This document shows positions 37,551-49,300 of a stretch of 64,000 nucleotides of DNA, one piece after another (position 1 is the first letter of the stretch; each line of letters opens with the position of its first letter). The notes beneath the pieces were generated by a model. It saw only the letters and a program-made list of their open reading frames with translations. It had not been told where the DNA came from and made no database searches. The stretch spans positions 4,030,001 through 4,094,000 of the forward strand of contig JAILWY010000020.1 in assembly GCA_022113835.1 (NCBI GenBank), read 5' to 3'. The DNA is from Atopsyche davidsoni (taxonomy: Eukaryota > Arthropoda > Insecta > Trichoptera > Hydrobiosidae). A program made the position numbers and the translations under genes.

Positions 37551-40360
37551 CATATGGTAATCTTGTGACTTTGAATGAGGCGGGGCTGAGCAGTTTTTTT
37601 TGGTATGTTTTTGCGTATTATTTGGTTGTTTTTATCGTGTGTTTTTAATACATATTTTTACTATCATTATAATTCCTCTAATCGAAATGAATAACGCTTT
37701 TTCTCATGTTGATATTTTTTTATGAATTATATAATCTTTGGTTATATATTATTAAAAATAACGTTACTCCAAAGAAAACTAATATTTGGACTTTTTTCCA
37801 TCAAGTACTACTTTAATATTTGTATAGCAAAATTTTATTTCCCGATACAGCCTTCATTTCACTTGAATAGTAATTCAATATTCGTTTGAATGCTCAGATA
37901 TATTGATTAATGATTAATTAATTGAGTTTCACGGTTAATACTCTAAGAAATGTTATTTGACTAGCTAATTGAGCAAATCTTATCTTAAATATTATTACTC
38001 AGATTTATGATTTAATTTTTATTATTCCATGTTAGAAACAAGTATAATAAGCAAAATTACTAGGAAGTTTACAAAAAGATAACATAAAGTCTACTTAAAA
38101 TTACAGAAATTTGATAAAACCTTTTATGAATATTGAGTACTTTAAATTTAACTAGATTTAATAATACTATTTTTTTCATTTATGTTCCACTAAAACCTTA
38201 CCTGAATTATTTTAACAGCATTTATTTTAATTTCTCTCTTAAAGTTAAGTTTGAAGTAAATGTAAATATTGTTTCTTGTTATATTTATGTTTATTTTTAT
38301 CAGAAACGAAAAAGAAAAACCTTAATTAATATTTTAAAACAATGAATGTTAATGTTATGAATAAACTTACGCCATATTGTCGTTTTAAAGACAATTGAAT
38401 TAATAATTTATAATAATACCAAGTAACCCACAATCATTATTTCTTGATATTTGAAATTGAATATTTCAAAAGATAACTTGATTTTATAGTTTAATTTGAT
38501 AGATCATAGCAATATTTCATATCTAAGGCCCAGGCATTTTTATGTTTTCTTATATAGTTTTCACAGATACACCTTTAAACTGTTTTTTATAAATTTTCAG
38601 GAAGATTTATCCGACAATATAGATTATCTCAACAGACACACACTTTTCGATTTGTAACGGATTTTTACAATATTTCAAATATTTGAAATATTCAAGCATT
38701 TGCATCTAAACACTATTTCTACAATATTTCTGAACTTCGCAGCAATTCGTCTAAAATGTGGTAATTTATAAAGCTTGCTCGACATTTATATCCAAGATAT
38801 TTTTTTACAATATTTCACTCAGGCATAGCATATTTGAAAACCAAGTATTTGCAATATTTCAAAAATTGTTTGCGTTTGTAGAAATAGTTTATTCGATTAT
38901 CTGAGCTGTCGTATATTTTGCTTCAAAACACCTGTTGGTGTAAATGTCTTAAATCATATTAATATATTCCATCTAAGTGAATAATTTATATATAATGCCT
39001 TTGAATGCATTTACATGTAAAACGATCTTCTCATTATTCGTTAAGGTGAGCCTTTGACCTGTCGTTAAGGGTTAAAACTAAACGGCTGTTATAAATATAA
39101 AATATCCTTAAATTTAAAAAACTCCCCGTTTAATTTCACGATCACCTTTATCAAAAAAATATTTTTTTTAAACTGTGGTGGTCCTCAATAGTCTTTTTGC
39201 TTAAGGAAGGTGTATGGGGTTCTATATATTTCATCATAACAACCACATTTGAGCTCGATTGATTGCTTAATTTATACATAGTATATTCATTGAATACTAA
39301 TGAATCATATGCCTCTTGATAATATATAATAATATATTCCATTCAAAAGATATATTTTAAACCAAAAGCTTTGATTTTAAATAGTGATGGGCATAATCTT
39401 TGCTTAAGAAAATATATATTTTACTAATCATTAGAATCGATTAATCAAATACGCTTGTACCTAATTAGATTTTTAGCCAAAAGTTTATAAAAATAAACCA
39501 TTATCTACTAATTAAAAATTACCAGACTAATTTTTTTGCGACTTCCAATCAATCTCACTTCACCTTTTTTTTGACGGTTTATCAATTTATATTTTATAAT
39601 ATTCTTGAACACCATTTTTTCGTTATTATTTTAGTCATTCAATTTAATTAATACTTGAAGGAATCAAATATATTTAAAATACTCGATTATAGCTACTGTA
39701 ATTTTTTATATTAACTGCACCAAAAAAATACATTAAGCCTATATGTTTTTAGATATATTTACGTCTACTGCATTTAAAAAAACCATGGATATCCTGAAAT
39801 AACTAAGGTGTTTTAATAAATAAATTTTTTACATGAAAAACTATTGAATTCGCAAGATTGGCAAGTGAGCGTGCTAGCCACTGGACCAAGTGATAATTCA
39901 TATTTAAAACAAGCTGTAACTCGTTTATTTTATTCAATTTAAGTCTATCCATAAATAAAACAAGACAACCTCATAACATTAAATAAATTACTATTTTTCG
40001 CTATTCCAATAAAATCCAAAGCCGATGTTAAATGCTTGAGCCGACGCTTAATTAATGGAAAAATAAATAATGTATTTATCAAAAAATACACGTATTCGCT
40101 TTTGGCTTTATATTATACATTACGCACTTAAAATAAATTGATTTCAATCAATTATTTCGTTTCATTAAGGTTTCAATAAACTTTACTGTGTATATTTAAA
40201 AGCAAATTTGTATTATATTGAATTTCCCAAGTTGTTTCTTTCTATTCGGAATTTTGTACGTATTTTATTAAAATTAATTATTTTCTGAAAATTAATTATT
40301 TTTCCAATAATTATAATTGAATATAATATCAATACGTATTTTTAGTAATAATGCCTCCTT
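37550..40360. other. gene-free AT-rich stretch
   Basis: Contains recurrent CAATATTTC words near 38660-38870, one forming a perfect 24-bp AT-rich palindrome at 38669-38692, and the SINE piece at 39861. No gene seen. Confidence 0.55.
39861..39895 (-). repeat. SINE head fragment
   Basis: The minus strand reads CTTGGTCCAGTGGCTAGCAC, then GCTCACTTGCC, a tRNA-like head nearly identical in layout to that at 45622-45650. Confidence 0.5.
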
Positions 40361-40367
40361 GCCTGTA

Positions 40368-40560
40368 ATTTTTGTCCTGGGCCGGTTAGATTTTTTTTCA
40401 TTGATAATCAGCTGCAGTAGAATTTATTTATTTCTCCAAAAAAGGATTCCCTATGCATTTTAACCATAGTGATCAACCCATGGTGTTTTAAGAATTCTCC
40501 ATGTTTCAAAACCATGCCTAAATTCCATAAATAGGACTAAGACAACATAACATTTTATTT
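40368..40560 (-). pseudogene. RTE-like 3' fragment, degraded
   Basis: The minus strand reads C-Y-V-V-L-V-L-F, then F-E-T-W-R-I-L-K-T-P-W-V-D-H, the same landmarks as at 23519-23905. A block between them is deleted. TCAGCTGCAGTAG and TCCTGGGCC further match the 3' parts of other copies. Confidence 0.65.
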
Positions 40561-40844
40561 TTAACATAAATGGGATTATAATTCGTTTTCCCATAACAAG
40601 ACTAAATGCTTGTTATATGTTTTAATTATTAACAAATATTCATATGCCATTATATATTTTTCTTGTAATTAAATAAATCTATGTAACACTCGAATGATTA
40701 ATATTGAAAGTTTAAGGCAAACACATCAGTAAAATTTTCATCGTTTCATATCAAAATCAATTTCCTTAAAACATATTGTATACACAGTGAATTTATGTGA
40801 AAAAAAAATTAAAATCTAGCATCAAACTTCTTTATTAAAAGAAG

Positions 40845-41030
40845 TAATTAGGGATCACCCTAACAACGCCCTAAGCATAAAATACACCACAAATTTGTAG
40901 GGACTCTGAGTGGAACCAAATAACGTTCTAACTTCCGTTAAATTGGTTTAGTCGGGTTGTAGACAACACAAACTAACACAACATAATAGGACCCTGATTA
41001 TATTACACATATACATATATGTATAAAAAA
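40845..41030. repeat. transposon-end-like segment, class uncertain
   Basis: TTCCGTTAAATTGGTTTAGT, CGGGTTGTAGACAACACAAA and CTAACACAAC, followed by an AT-rich tail, resemble the 3' region shared by many insect RTE/SINE or Helitron elements (AAATCGGTYYAGCCG-type). The resemblance is by pattern only. Confidence 0.3.
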
Positions 41031-41148
41031 ATATATATATAGTAATATTTAAATATTTTCTGAACTCTTGCTTAGCCAACGATGCTTGGAAACTGAAAAA
41101 TTATGTTTTTATATAATATATATAGTATAAATATAAAATTGCTGTATT

Positions 41149-41700
41149 TGGACACCTTAGACAATATTGTAACCGGTCCTTATTGTTGCTTGACATTTCG
41201 TATACTGTAAAGGGTAAATTCTTGTCTAACAATACAAGTTCGCATTTTTCACAAATGTCGTTTATTACCCATTAAAGCAAGCTGGAAAAAATATATTTAA
41301 ACAGTAAAAAATACTGAAAAACTTAAATCCAATCAAAAATTGCAGTTTTTGGATGTCGTGAATAATATTGAAACCAATATTAAAATAATAAATATTCAAA
41401 ACGCAATTTTTTTGAAGGCCAAAAAGTATCTAAAAATTTTTTTAATTTAGGTTATTGGCTTAGTAGTTAAGATGTTGAATCTTAATCAAATAGTTACCGG
41501 TTTGTTCTCCGTATTTGTATTTGTATTAAAATTATAAGTATCTATACAGTAAATAAATATTATAAAGCAGCTTTCGGACGTCTGTTAGAAATGTTGTAAC
41601 CGATCCTTAACTTTGCTTTGGCATTTCGTCCATTGTTAGGGGTGAATTCTTGCCTTCAGTAATTGAATGAAAGCCTGTAGGTTGCTAATAAACTATTATA
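41149..41700 (+). repeat. two related SINE-like copies
   Basis: TGGCTTAGTAGTTAAGATG (41456-41474) is a tRNA-like head. About 100 bp later the body reads TGTTGTAACCGATCCTTAAC, then TTTGGCATTTCGTCCATTG and GGGGTGAATTCTTG (41590-41655). A related body without a clear head lies at about 41155-41230: TATTGTAACCGGTCCTTATT, GACATTTCGTATACTG, AGGGTAAATTCTTG. Confidence 0.55.
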
Positions 41701-42616
41701 TTGTGAAATAATTACTATGGCGATGTTCTCGCTTCTTGAACACAATGGCGTTGAATTTGAGTTGGGAATGATTGAACTCGAATTATATAAATAATATATT
41801 ATATATCACACCCCAAGTTGTAAACTGTACTACGATATAATTTGAAATGCGACTAGTTACGCTAACACAAATATCTCCGCGAGTTCGTATCAGAAAAAAG
41901 TTTTTCTTGTGTGCTCTCGTTGCTTTGCGGTCGCACACCGAGATAAAATAAAAGATATTTTATTGCGGCCTGAAAAAAAGGAATTTCAGGAGCGTATTGC
42001 ATATTGCGCGGAGGGTCCATTCATCACCCCGACAGGGCCACCCCTCGCAGACACGACCGAATCGCACGAGCCCATCTCCACCCCCTGAAAAATAGCGCCT
42101 GAAAATAAACTGCCTTTGAAAATATCACGAAATTTAATGACATCTGCAAAAAAAAAACCGAGCAGATACTCGAAAAAAAAACGCCTGAAATATGATTGAG
42201 TCGACTTTTCATGCGACGAACAAACAAAAATAGCCAAAAAAAACTGAAAAAATCCCCTAACCATATTTATTGCGACATTAAATGAAAAACTACTTAAATA
42301 ATATTAGTAACAAAATGTATTACGCGTATCTTCAGTTCTTATTGTAGTTTACTTTGCAGTATTAAAATATTCATTCTTGGAATAAAATATTCCCGAAACA
42401 AAATTTACCCTTCGCATATAAATCCGAGGCTTACGATGTCAAAATTAATATCGAATTTAATTTTACGTTGTCGCTCAAATGATCGCTCGAGTGCGTGCCG
42501 ATAATTGGCATTGTGGTGCTCAACCACCAGGGCTTAGAGACCACAATCCCATGCCAACCCCCTGATACGAACCAACCCCATGTCTACAATAACTTGTTAT
42601 ATTCATTGCCTCAAAA

Positions 42617-43242
42617 TTGAGACGATTTCATGCCTTGATAATAGAAAATGTTTCAGTATTAGCTGTACAAATTTTTTTTTCAAGTTTGACGATTTATTGT
42701 GAAAAAATTGTCCCGAGTACTTTTTTCCATCTTTTTGGGAATTTTCGGATACCATCTCGAAAAAGCGATGTGTCTTTTGATGCAATCCACGAATCAGTGT
42801 TCATTAAACCCATTGTTCGTCACAAGTCACAATACGATGCAACAAACCCTTTTTTTTGCCGTTGGAGCAGCTGTTCACAAGTGAAAAAACGGCGTTCGAC
42901 GTTTCTCGTCTTCAATTCATACGGCACCCAATATCCTACCTTTTGGACCACTCCGATGGATTTTAAGCAAACTGATATGGCTTGTTGAGTCATTCCCAAT
43001 ATTTTTGCGAGTTCTTCATCCAATATAGCCTCAAATTCAGCATCCTCAAACTTTTCTTTGTCATTGGTATTAAAATCACCACTTCTAAAACGTTTATACC
43101 AAAATTCACACGTGGAAATCGATGAAGCACGTTCCTTGTAAGCTTCTTGCAGCATTCGATGGACTTCAGCTGCACTTTCCTTCAAACGGAAGCAGAAAAG
43201 TAAGCTTTCACAAAAGTTGACATATTCGGAGCACACAAACAC
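42617..43242 (-). pseudogene. mariner transposase remnant, catalytic core deleted
   Basis: A 140-codon minus-strand frame (43242-42820) matches the N-terminal third of mariner transposases. It contains the first helix-turn-helix (C-F-R-L-K-E-S-A-A-E-V-H-R-M-L), then C-E-F-W-Y-K-R-F-R-S-G-D-F, then E-D-A-E-F-E-A-I-L-D-E and a second helix-turn-helix ending in K-V-G-Y-W-V-P-Y-E-L. This pattern is close to the Mos1/mauritiana-type group. Beyond a break, the next minus-strand segment (about 42815-42700) in another frame reads S-W-I-A-S-K-D-T-S-L-F-R-D-G-I, followed by K-F-P-K-R-W-K-K, the conserved C-terminal end. The DD34D catalytic region between them is gone, so the copy is dead. I did not find a convincing pair of terminal inverted repeats. 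Confidence 0.85.
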
Positions 43243-43419
43243 TAAGTTGTTTCCACTTCAGCGAAATGACACATTACGAAAAAGAAAGCTTAATAATGGG
43301 GTTATAAAATGAAGTTAATTGCAACACTGTCCGTTTCGATTTTGTACTAGTAACGTCATCTCATGAAAATCCTTTAAATATATAATATATTAATTTTATT
43401 TCAGCTAGTGTGTATCAAA

Positions 43420-43740
43420 TTCACAGCGTCTATTCGAATCGATCGCACGACCTCTTGATGGCAAATAATTTCAATCCATTATCCAGATTGAACCGACCGG
43501 CGGTTCTGGGCGCCACCCTTGCACGTTACACCGCCCTTATTGAGGCCGCACTGTCCCACCCCTATTTAGTACTAGGCATATTAGAATCGGGTCTGACGTC
43601 ACAAAGGAAGGGGGTGATTCGAGCCACCCCCTAACCCACCCCATAACCCGCCCCCCGGACCCCTCGTGTCAGAAATAGACGCTCGGCGTTGTGGGAGCGA
43701 AATGTGGCGACTGTCAAGTTGTTTGGTGAAATTAACGAAA
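43420..43740. promoter_or_regulatory. GC-rich island with CRE palindrome
   Basis: This is one of the most GC-rich stretches here, with TGACGTCA near 43597, several CCACCCC-type blocks and homeodomain-like ATTA sites. A 74-codon frame crosses it but resembles nothing known. CGTGTCAGAAATAGA at 43665-43679 recurs at 43996-44010, there close to ATTATAAATACC. Confidence 0.3.
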
Positions 43741-44203
43741 GAATATACTTCTTATTACATTTGTATTTTGTAAAAAAAAAAAAAAAAAAAACATAAATCT
43801 GGTGTCAACGGAAAAAATGTGCGTTTTGAGTGAAACAAATCATATAGGGGACGATTTAAAAATATTTACATAAATATATACACGAGCAAAAATTTTTATT
43901 TTACCTGTAAAATGTATATATATATTTATATATAATATCAAATAAAGTGGTCTGCTAAACAACCCCCTCCCCCATCGTAACTATTTCACACTCTACGTGT
44001 CAGAAATAGAAGGTAGGATTATAAATACCACAGTCTGTGGCACGTGTAAGGCTGTATGTTATGTTTAAAGCTACCCTTGCCTTGAAGGTACCGCAGGTTT
44101 AAGGGATCTTAAAATGTAACTAAGTGTCTTCTTTGCTTTCAAATAAATTTACCTTCGCATTTATAATGTGTAGTAATAAGGTACAACTCGTTTTTATTAT
44201 TAA

Positions 44204-45453
44204 CTAGCGGATACCCGGCGCGTTCTACTGCGCTAAATAAAGAAATATAATACTTTTTTTATTTGTTCGAAAAAAAAAAAAAGGAAATTTTGTTTATTTA
44301 TTAACTTTTTATCTTAATGCTAGCGGATATATTGAGTTTTTTCGGTAGGTGTGTAAACATAAAATTTTTTTTTTGGCGTTCCAACTCTAAACGCAACATA
44401 ATAGGAATTTTGCGAAAAACAGGAATTTTCTATGTTCAAACCAGCAATACTTAGCGATTGGCCATGAGCCTTGTTGATAGTTATTACAACAGCACAATTT
44501 AGGTGGATCTAAGTTGCGAATGAGCATCTATGGTGAACCAACTTTTAAAGTTAAGATGTGTGGTGACATTCCAGATGGTTCCAAAGAGTTAAAAATCTCT
44601 ATTGGATAGTTGACTCTATTTTGGAACTTCATTATGCAGCAATGTTTTCGCAAAATTATTGTAGATGTGCTCCTCGTTCTTCGACATTTTTTTTCAGTAA
44701 AATAAACACATTTGCCGTCTTTTATGCAAGGCGAATTCATATGCAACACTCCGCATGGGCCGTGATGTTCTTACAAACAACGTCAAAAAGTATCAGATCT
44801 TCACGTTGATACGGGTGTTCAGCAGATATAAGATCGATGTCGATTTGAGTTGGAATAATTTTTTCAATAGACGAAACTTGTAATACGAATATTTTCGTAT
44901 AATAATTTTTTTCCCATATATAAACAGACAAACTCATTATGATAAAACACGTTGTGAATGACAGATAGTGATTTTGTTTTGAAAGTCCGTACGATCTGTC
45001 CGCGCGATCTTCACAATGTTCTTTTTTCAATTTTTTGCGAGGAACGATGTCCACTTTACAGATGTTGAAAATTTTTGTATGGAAAATATCAAAAATCGAC
45101 CTAATTCTGTTCCGTAAGTTCGGCAGCCTGTAACGGCAAGTTCATTCTAATATTTACAAACATCAATATCAGTATTTCTCGATTGGTAGCCATGCAGGCA
45201 GCCAGCTTCAAGACATTTTCGCGTATATGCAATACGCGAAAATGGCAGTTCCTTTTATGAATTGGAAACTTTTGTATGGGATTTTTCTTAATTGAATAAA
45301 CCAAATTTGATAATCAATTTTTATAATTTTAGTGGTCTTGATTACTTTCGGTATTTTTGGCTTTCAAATAAACACGGTGTGGGGCTCGTCGGTCGTACGG
45401 TTTCAAAGCCTATAGCGGACTAACAAACATTTTTAGTGTTTTATATATATAGA
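44204..45453 (-). mobile_element. Helitron deletion derivative with both termini
   Basis: Read on the minus strand, the element begins with TCTATATATATAAAACAC at 45453 and ends with CTAG at 44204. The host base before TC is A and the one after CTAG is T, which is the A|T insertion preference of Helitrons. A GCGC(8)GCGC hairpin (44218-44233) sits 10 nt before the CTAG end, also typical. Inside are remnants of the Rep-helicase protein in the expected order: a piece with D-I-D-L-I-S-A-E and later S-P-C-I-K-D-G-K-C (about 44960-44680), then N-S-L-E-P-S-G-M-S-P-H (about 44600-44530), then I-T-I-N-K-A-H-G-Q-S-L from the C-terminal end of the Pif1-type helicase (about 44490-44450). The Rep nuclease core and most of the helicase are missing. 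At ~1.25 kb this is a collapsed, non-autonomous copy. Confidence 0.85.
44528..45054 (-). pseudogene. Helitron Rep/helicase remnant
   Basis: Two adjoining minus-strand frames, one ending near 44737 and the other spanning 44749-44528, together read like the linker between the Rep domain and the Pif1 helicase of Helitron proteins. The visible blocks are I-D-L-I-S-A-E-H-P, then M-N-S-P-C-I-K-D-G-K-C, then F-N-S-L-E-P-S-G-M-S-P-H. The jump from the K-D-G-K-C block straight to the late helicase block shows a large internal deletion that removes the Walker motifs. A frame change separates the two pieces. The N-terminal half of the first frame is not recognisable as Helitron protein. The fragment cannot encode a working enzyme. 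Confidence 0.75.
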
Positions 45454-45621
45454 TATACAATTTGAATATAAAATATATGATCACCCTTTTAGAGTAAAAT
45501 ATTTTATTCATACAATGTCAAATATAATCTATGATATTTATATTGAAAACACTCGACACTCTTGCCGGGCTTTCACATTGTTGATTATTCAACTAATTAG
45601 TTACTCGTGTCTCATTAGTTA

Positions 45622-45650
45622 GCAAGCAAGCGTGCTAACCGCACGACCAT
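45622..45650 (-). repeat. SINE head fragment next to the Helitron
   Basis: The minus strand reads ATGGTCGTGCGGTTAGCACG, then CTTGCTTGC, a tRNA-like A-box region. It lies about 170 bp outside the Helitron 5' end. Confidence 0.45.
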
Positions 45651-46109
45651 GAGATTGTTAGGGGAGTGTCAAGAAAATATGCAATATAATTGCTGCTATA
45701 CTAGGCTAGCAAAACCGTAATATATTTTTTAATATCTACATATAAATTACTAACTTAATTTTTATTGTATTCAAGTGAGTTTATGAAAGATTAAACCTGA
45801 AAACAAATTTAATATTTTTTATAAAGATAATATTTTTTTAATAATAATATTAAACGCATACTACGCATGTTATTAATAATTAATAAGTAGCATTTATTTA
45901 CAGTTATAATTTTTTTGGTATATATTTATAAAAATTATTATTATTTATCAGCTGAAAAATTATGAAAATGTTGTATAATAAAAATTTGAATGAAAATTAT
46001 TGTATAATAAATTTTAGTGCATAATTGTATAAATATCAAATCGGATTACTTCAGCATTGTGAATATAGCATTCTGATATTCCTGTTTCATTTAATGTGTA
46101 AATTTTAAA

Positions 46110-46330
46110 ATGGCTATTGTGAGGTGCAACCCCATAAGGCACATCCACAGCTGCAGTGCACCTCAAAGCCTCGTTCTACCTCGCCTACCTGTGCAGGTAT
46201 GCACCTACCCCTACCCCCTACCCCCCTGCACAGGTATTCACCTGTATATATATATATATATATATATACATACTATATATATGAGCTCGTGCGACTTCGG
46301 TTCACCTGGCCGCTGAGTGGCAGTGTTTTT
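46110..46330. promoter_or_regulatory. GC-rich island with CAGGTA/CACCTG cluster
   Basis: CTACCTG (46185-46191), CAGGTAT (46194-46200), CACCTA (46202-46207), CAGGTAT (46231-46237) and CACCTG (46239-46244) lie within 60 bp. CAGGTAG is the binding site of the insect pioneer factor Zelda; CAGGTG/CACCTG is bound by Snail/ZEB-type proteins. No exon was recognised. An enhancer role is inference. Confidence 0.4.
46244..46281. repeat. (TA)n microsatellite
   Basis: Interrupted TA repeat directly after the CAGGTA/CACCTG cluster. Confidence 0.9.
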
Positions 46331-46339
46331 CAAACTTCA

Positions 46340-49300
46340 AAATAATCTATTCACACATAATTTTTTTTTTTTTTTTTAATGATTTCTTCCTGTCATTGAA
46401 TCAACTACGATTATTATAAAAAAAAATATTACAAGTTTTTATCGTTTCGGGCGTAAATCGGTTTCATAAATATTGTATTTATAATTTTGCAATAAAACTT
46501 TAAAGTCTGATATCACCGGTTTGAGTTTTTTTTTCTTCGTGTCTGTGATTGTAAAAATGATTATTTTTTTTGTGGAATAAAAGTATAATCTTTTTAAATA
46601 CGAAAACGACACAAATGAAAAATCGAAATATTGTGTTTAAATATATATTATATATTGAAAATTCAGTCAACAAAAACATGGTTATAAAAAAAATTCATGT
46701 GACATGTGTGCGTGGAATTTTTATTGTTGTTAAAATATATGATTAAAATTTAAATCTTTATATGATTTGATGTGGTGTAGAAGGCGCCTGTATGGAGAAA
46801 CACTTGATAATTATTATATATATAGTTATATATAATTTGAAAATACCTCGGTTGTCAACCTAATACTTGGTGTTTTCAGATTATTAGGATTTCAGGAGAG
46901 AATTACATGGCAGTTGAGAATATTTCCATTATAGTCAAAAGTTCAGCTGTAGCGTTAAGGGCAACTGCTTCCTCTGAACTTCCACACAAAAAAGCCATTA
47001 CTAGTAAAAATACTATTTAAATTATTTATTACAAAATCGTTAAGTATTTGTAGAGGAAACGTGCTTTCAGGGTTGTTTGCAACATTTTCAATTTCGCCTC
47101 CATGATTGATTTTTTACCAAAAAATATCAAAATATTTTTCTGTATTAATAAAGTATCGTTCATGAAAATTTTTTTAAGCTTATATTATTTCCTTTCATTT
47201 TTTTGTTGTTGTTATTAATAGTGTGACTATCCAAAAAAATATAAGTATATTTTATAATACTACTGCATTTTCGAAAAATATATTGACTGAAATAAATAAA
47301 ACATACATCAATAAAAAATACGTAATTAACAAGCGAAAATAATAATTATTTTCCACCCATTCGGCTATTTGCGTTTGTTAAATAAAATTTTATTAATTGT
47401 TAACAATGTTAAAATTTCAAATACAATATTTATTTAATTATATTTCTTTTAAATACTTATATTATACCCAAATGAAAATTTTATTAAAATACACCTTTGT
47501 AGCACTTTTTATTTTTCATTTTCTTGGGGAAAACTTTCGTGAAAACTGATAAAGCATTCAAAATGTGAAAATTGTCTTTTTATATGTGTAATTATGGAAT
47601 TCCCATATTTTGTACTATCGCTGAAAATCCTGAAAAAATATTTACACAATCGAGACAAAATCGTTGCAATCTGGCGGTTTTTCAAAAAAATTATTTTAAA
47701 AAAGTTATTATGAATATATTTGAGATACAATATATTATCGTTTTGAGAAATAAAATTATTAATTATCTGCTAGACTACTTTTCGGGGTTTCTCATCCCCG
47801 CCTGGCAGTTTCAGATGCCGCGTGCGGTCTGACCCAATTCTGGACTTGCAAGGGTCGAGACAAGCTCGCAGCAAGCTCACGGCAAGCTCACGGCAAGCTC
47901 ACGGCAAGCTCACGAACATTCATAGCATAACTCACAAACACGAGTACACTTCTAAACCAGCGATTCTTTTGAGTCTGGACAAGTCAGTGTTCGCCGATCA
48001 TCAATCACTGCTGGGATTTTTCAGTTTTCAGACGTTTTGGCTGCGTGCTTGTTAAAATTAAATAAACGCATAATCAAAATCTTTGAAGATATTGTCGGAG
48101 AAACGAAATCTTCGAGTAACTCTCAAAAACCAAACCAACGTGAAAATAACTGTATAAGATGTATTCTTCTTCTTCGAGTGCTAATCAAGTCTCAATTGAT
48201 TTTTGCTGAATTTCAGACTTTCATTCATCTTGTTCGTGCCTCTTAGATAAATAGATAGATCAATAGATCTTTCGGTTGTTTAAAAAATTTATACTAGACT
48301 CAATATCAAGTAAAGTTGAATGTAACGTCATTTTTTTCTTTTACGAACATGAACGTAGAGGCCTTCTGAAATTTGCCTCACGTTTCCTTGGTGTGGTAAA
48401 AACTTTACAAATTATATAGCCTTTATGAGCGAGAGAGTAATAAAACCCCTTTGTTACGCGTTGTTGTATTTTGCTCTATATTATAAAGCCTGTCGCATAA
48501 CAAATTGTGCTCGAAGGGTTACTCACCTCCATTTTTTTTACAGTGATAGTGAAAGAAGCAATAAATATCACAAGTAAATTTATAATCAATAAATTAAATA
48601 TACTTGTTATGCTTAGTTGTATTTTTTTCTCCCTGTATCAATGAGAGGGAAGAAACGAATCGGGGTTGTTTTTCTCGATACTTTTTTTAATGTTTTTTAC
48701 AGAGATTGCTTCTAGACGTGAAAAAGCAATCAAATATTTTTTTAAATATAAACAAACAACACACGAAAGATAACATATTCGTAATAATAAGTGCTTTTTA
48801 AAGTACCATATAACTTTACGAAAGAAAAATCAATCAATTCAATAAATTTATTTTCTTCAAACCCTTCTATGTTTATTATGCTTTTTACTGAAATTTTACA
48901 ATAAAATGAAATACAAGCCATACTCAAAAACTTTCATAGATAAAATAAAATTCTTAGCATTTCGTAAACTCGGCGTTACAATTTGTTTTGATTAGTTTAA
49001 TTAAATATTCTTACATCGTCTAACCAAACACAAACAACCGGAAGTCTAAATTTCTCTCGGGCAAAGGCTCGTGTAAATATTAAATTAATGTTTACCATAA
49101 CTTCAATTGCCTACGATCCTGCATGTATGAATTTTTAACTATTTCAACACTTTCAATTGTGATTCGTAAAACGCGTGTTCTCTATTAATATTCAATTTTA
49201 TTTATTATTAAATTACGTATTTTTTTATTACCTGTTTTAATTTAAAAATAAGTTTTCGCACAAATGTTTTTAACAAGGTGTACGCATTAGGGGTAGTGGA

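Noticed and set aside
38669..38692. Perfect 24-bp palindrome of AATATTTC/GAAATATT type
   Set aside because: In DNA this AT-rich a palindrome of that length is expected by chance at an appreciable rate over 64 kb.
42617..42988. 123-codon plus-strand frame
   Set aside because: It is the antisense shadow of the mariner remnant on the minus strand.
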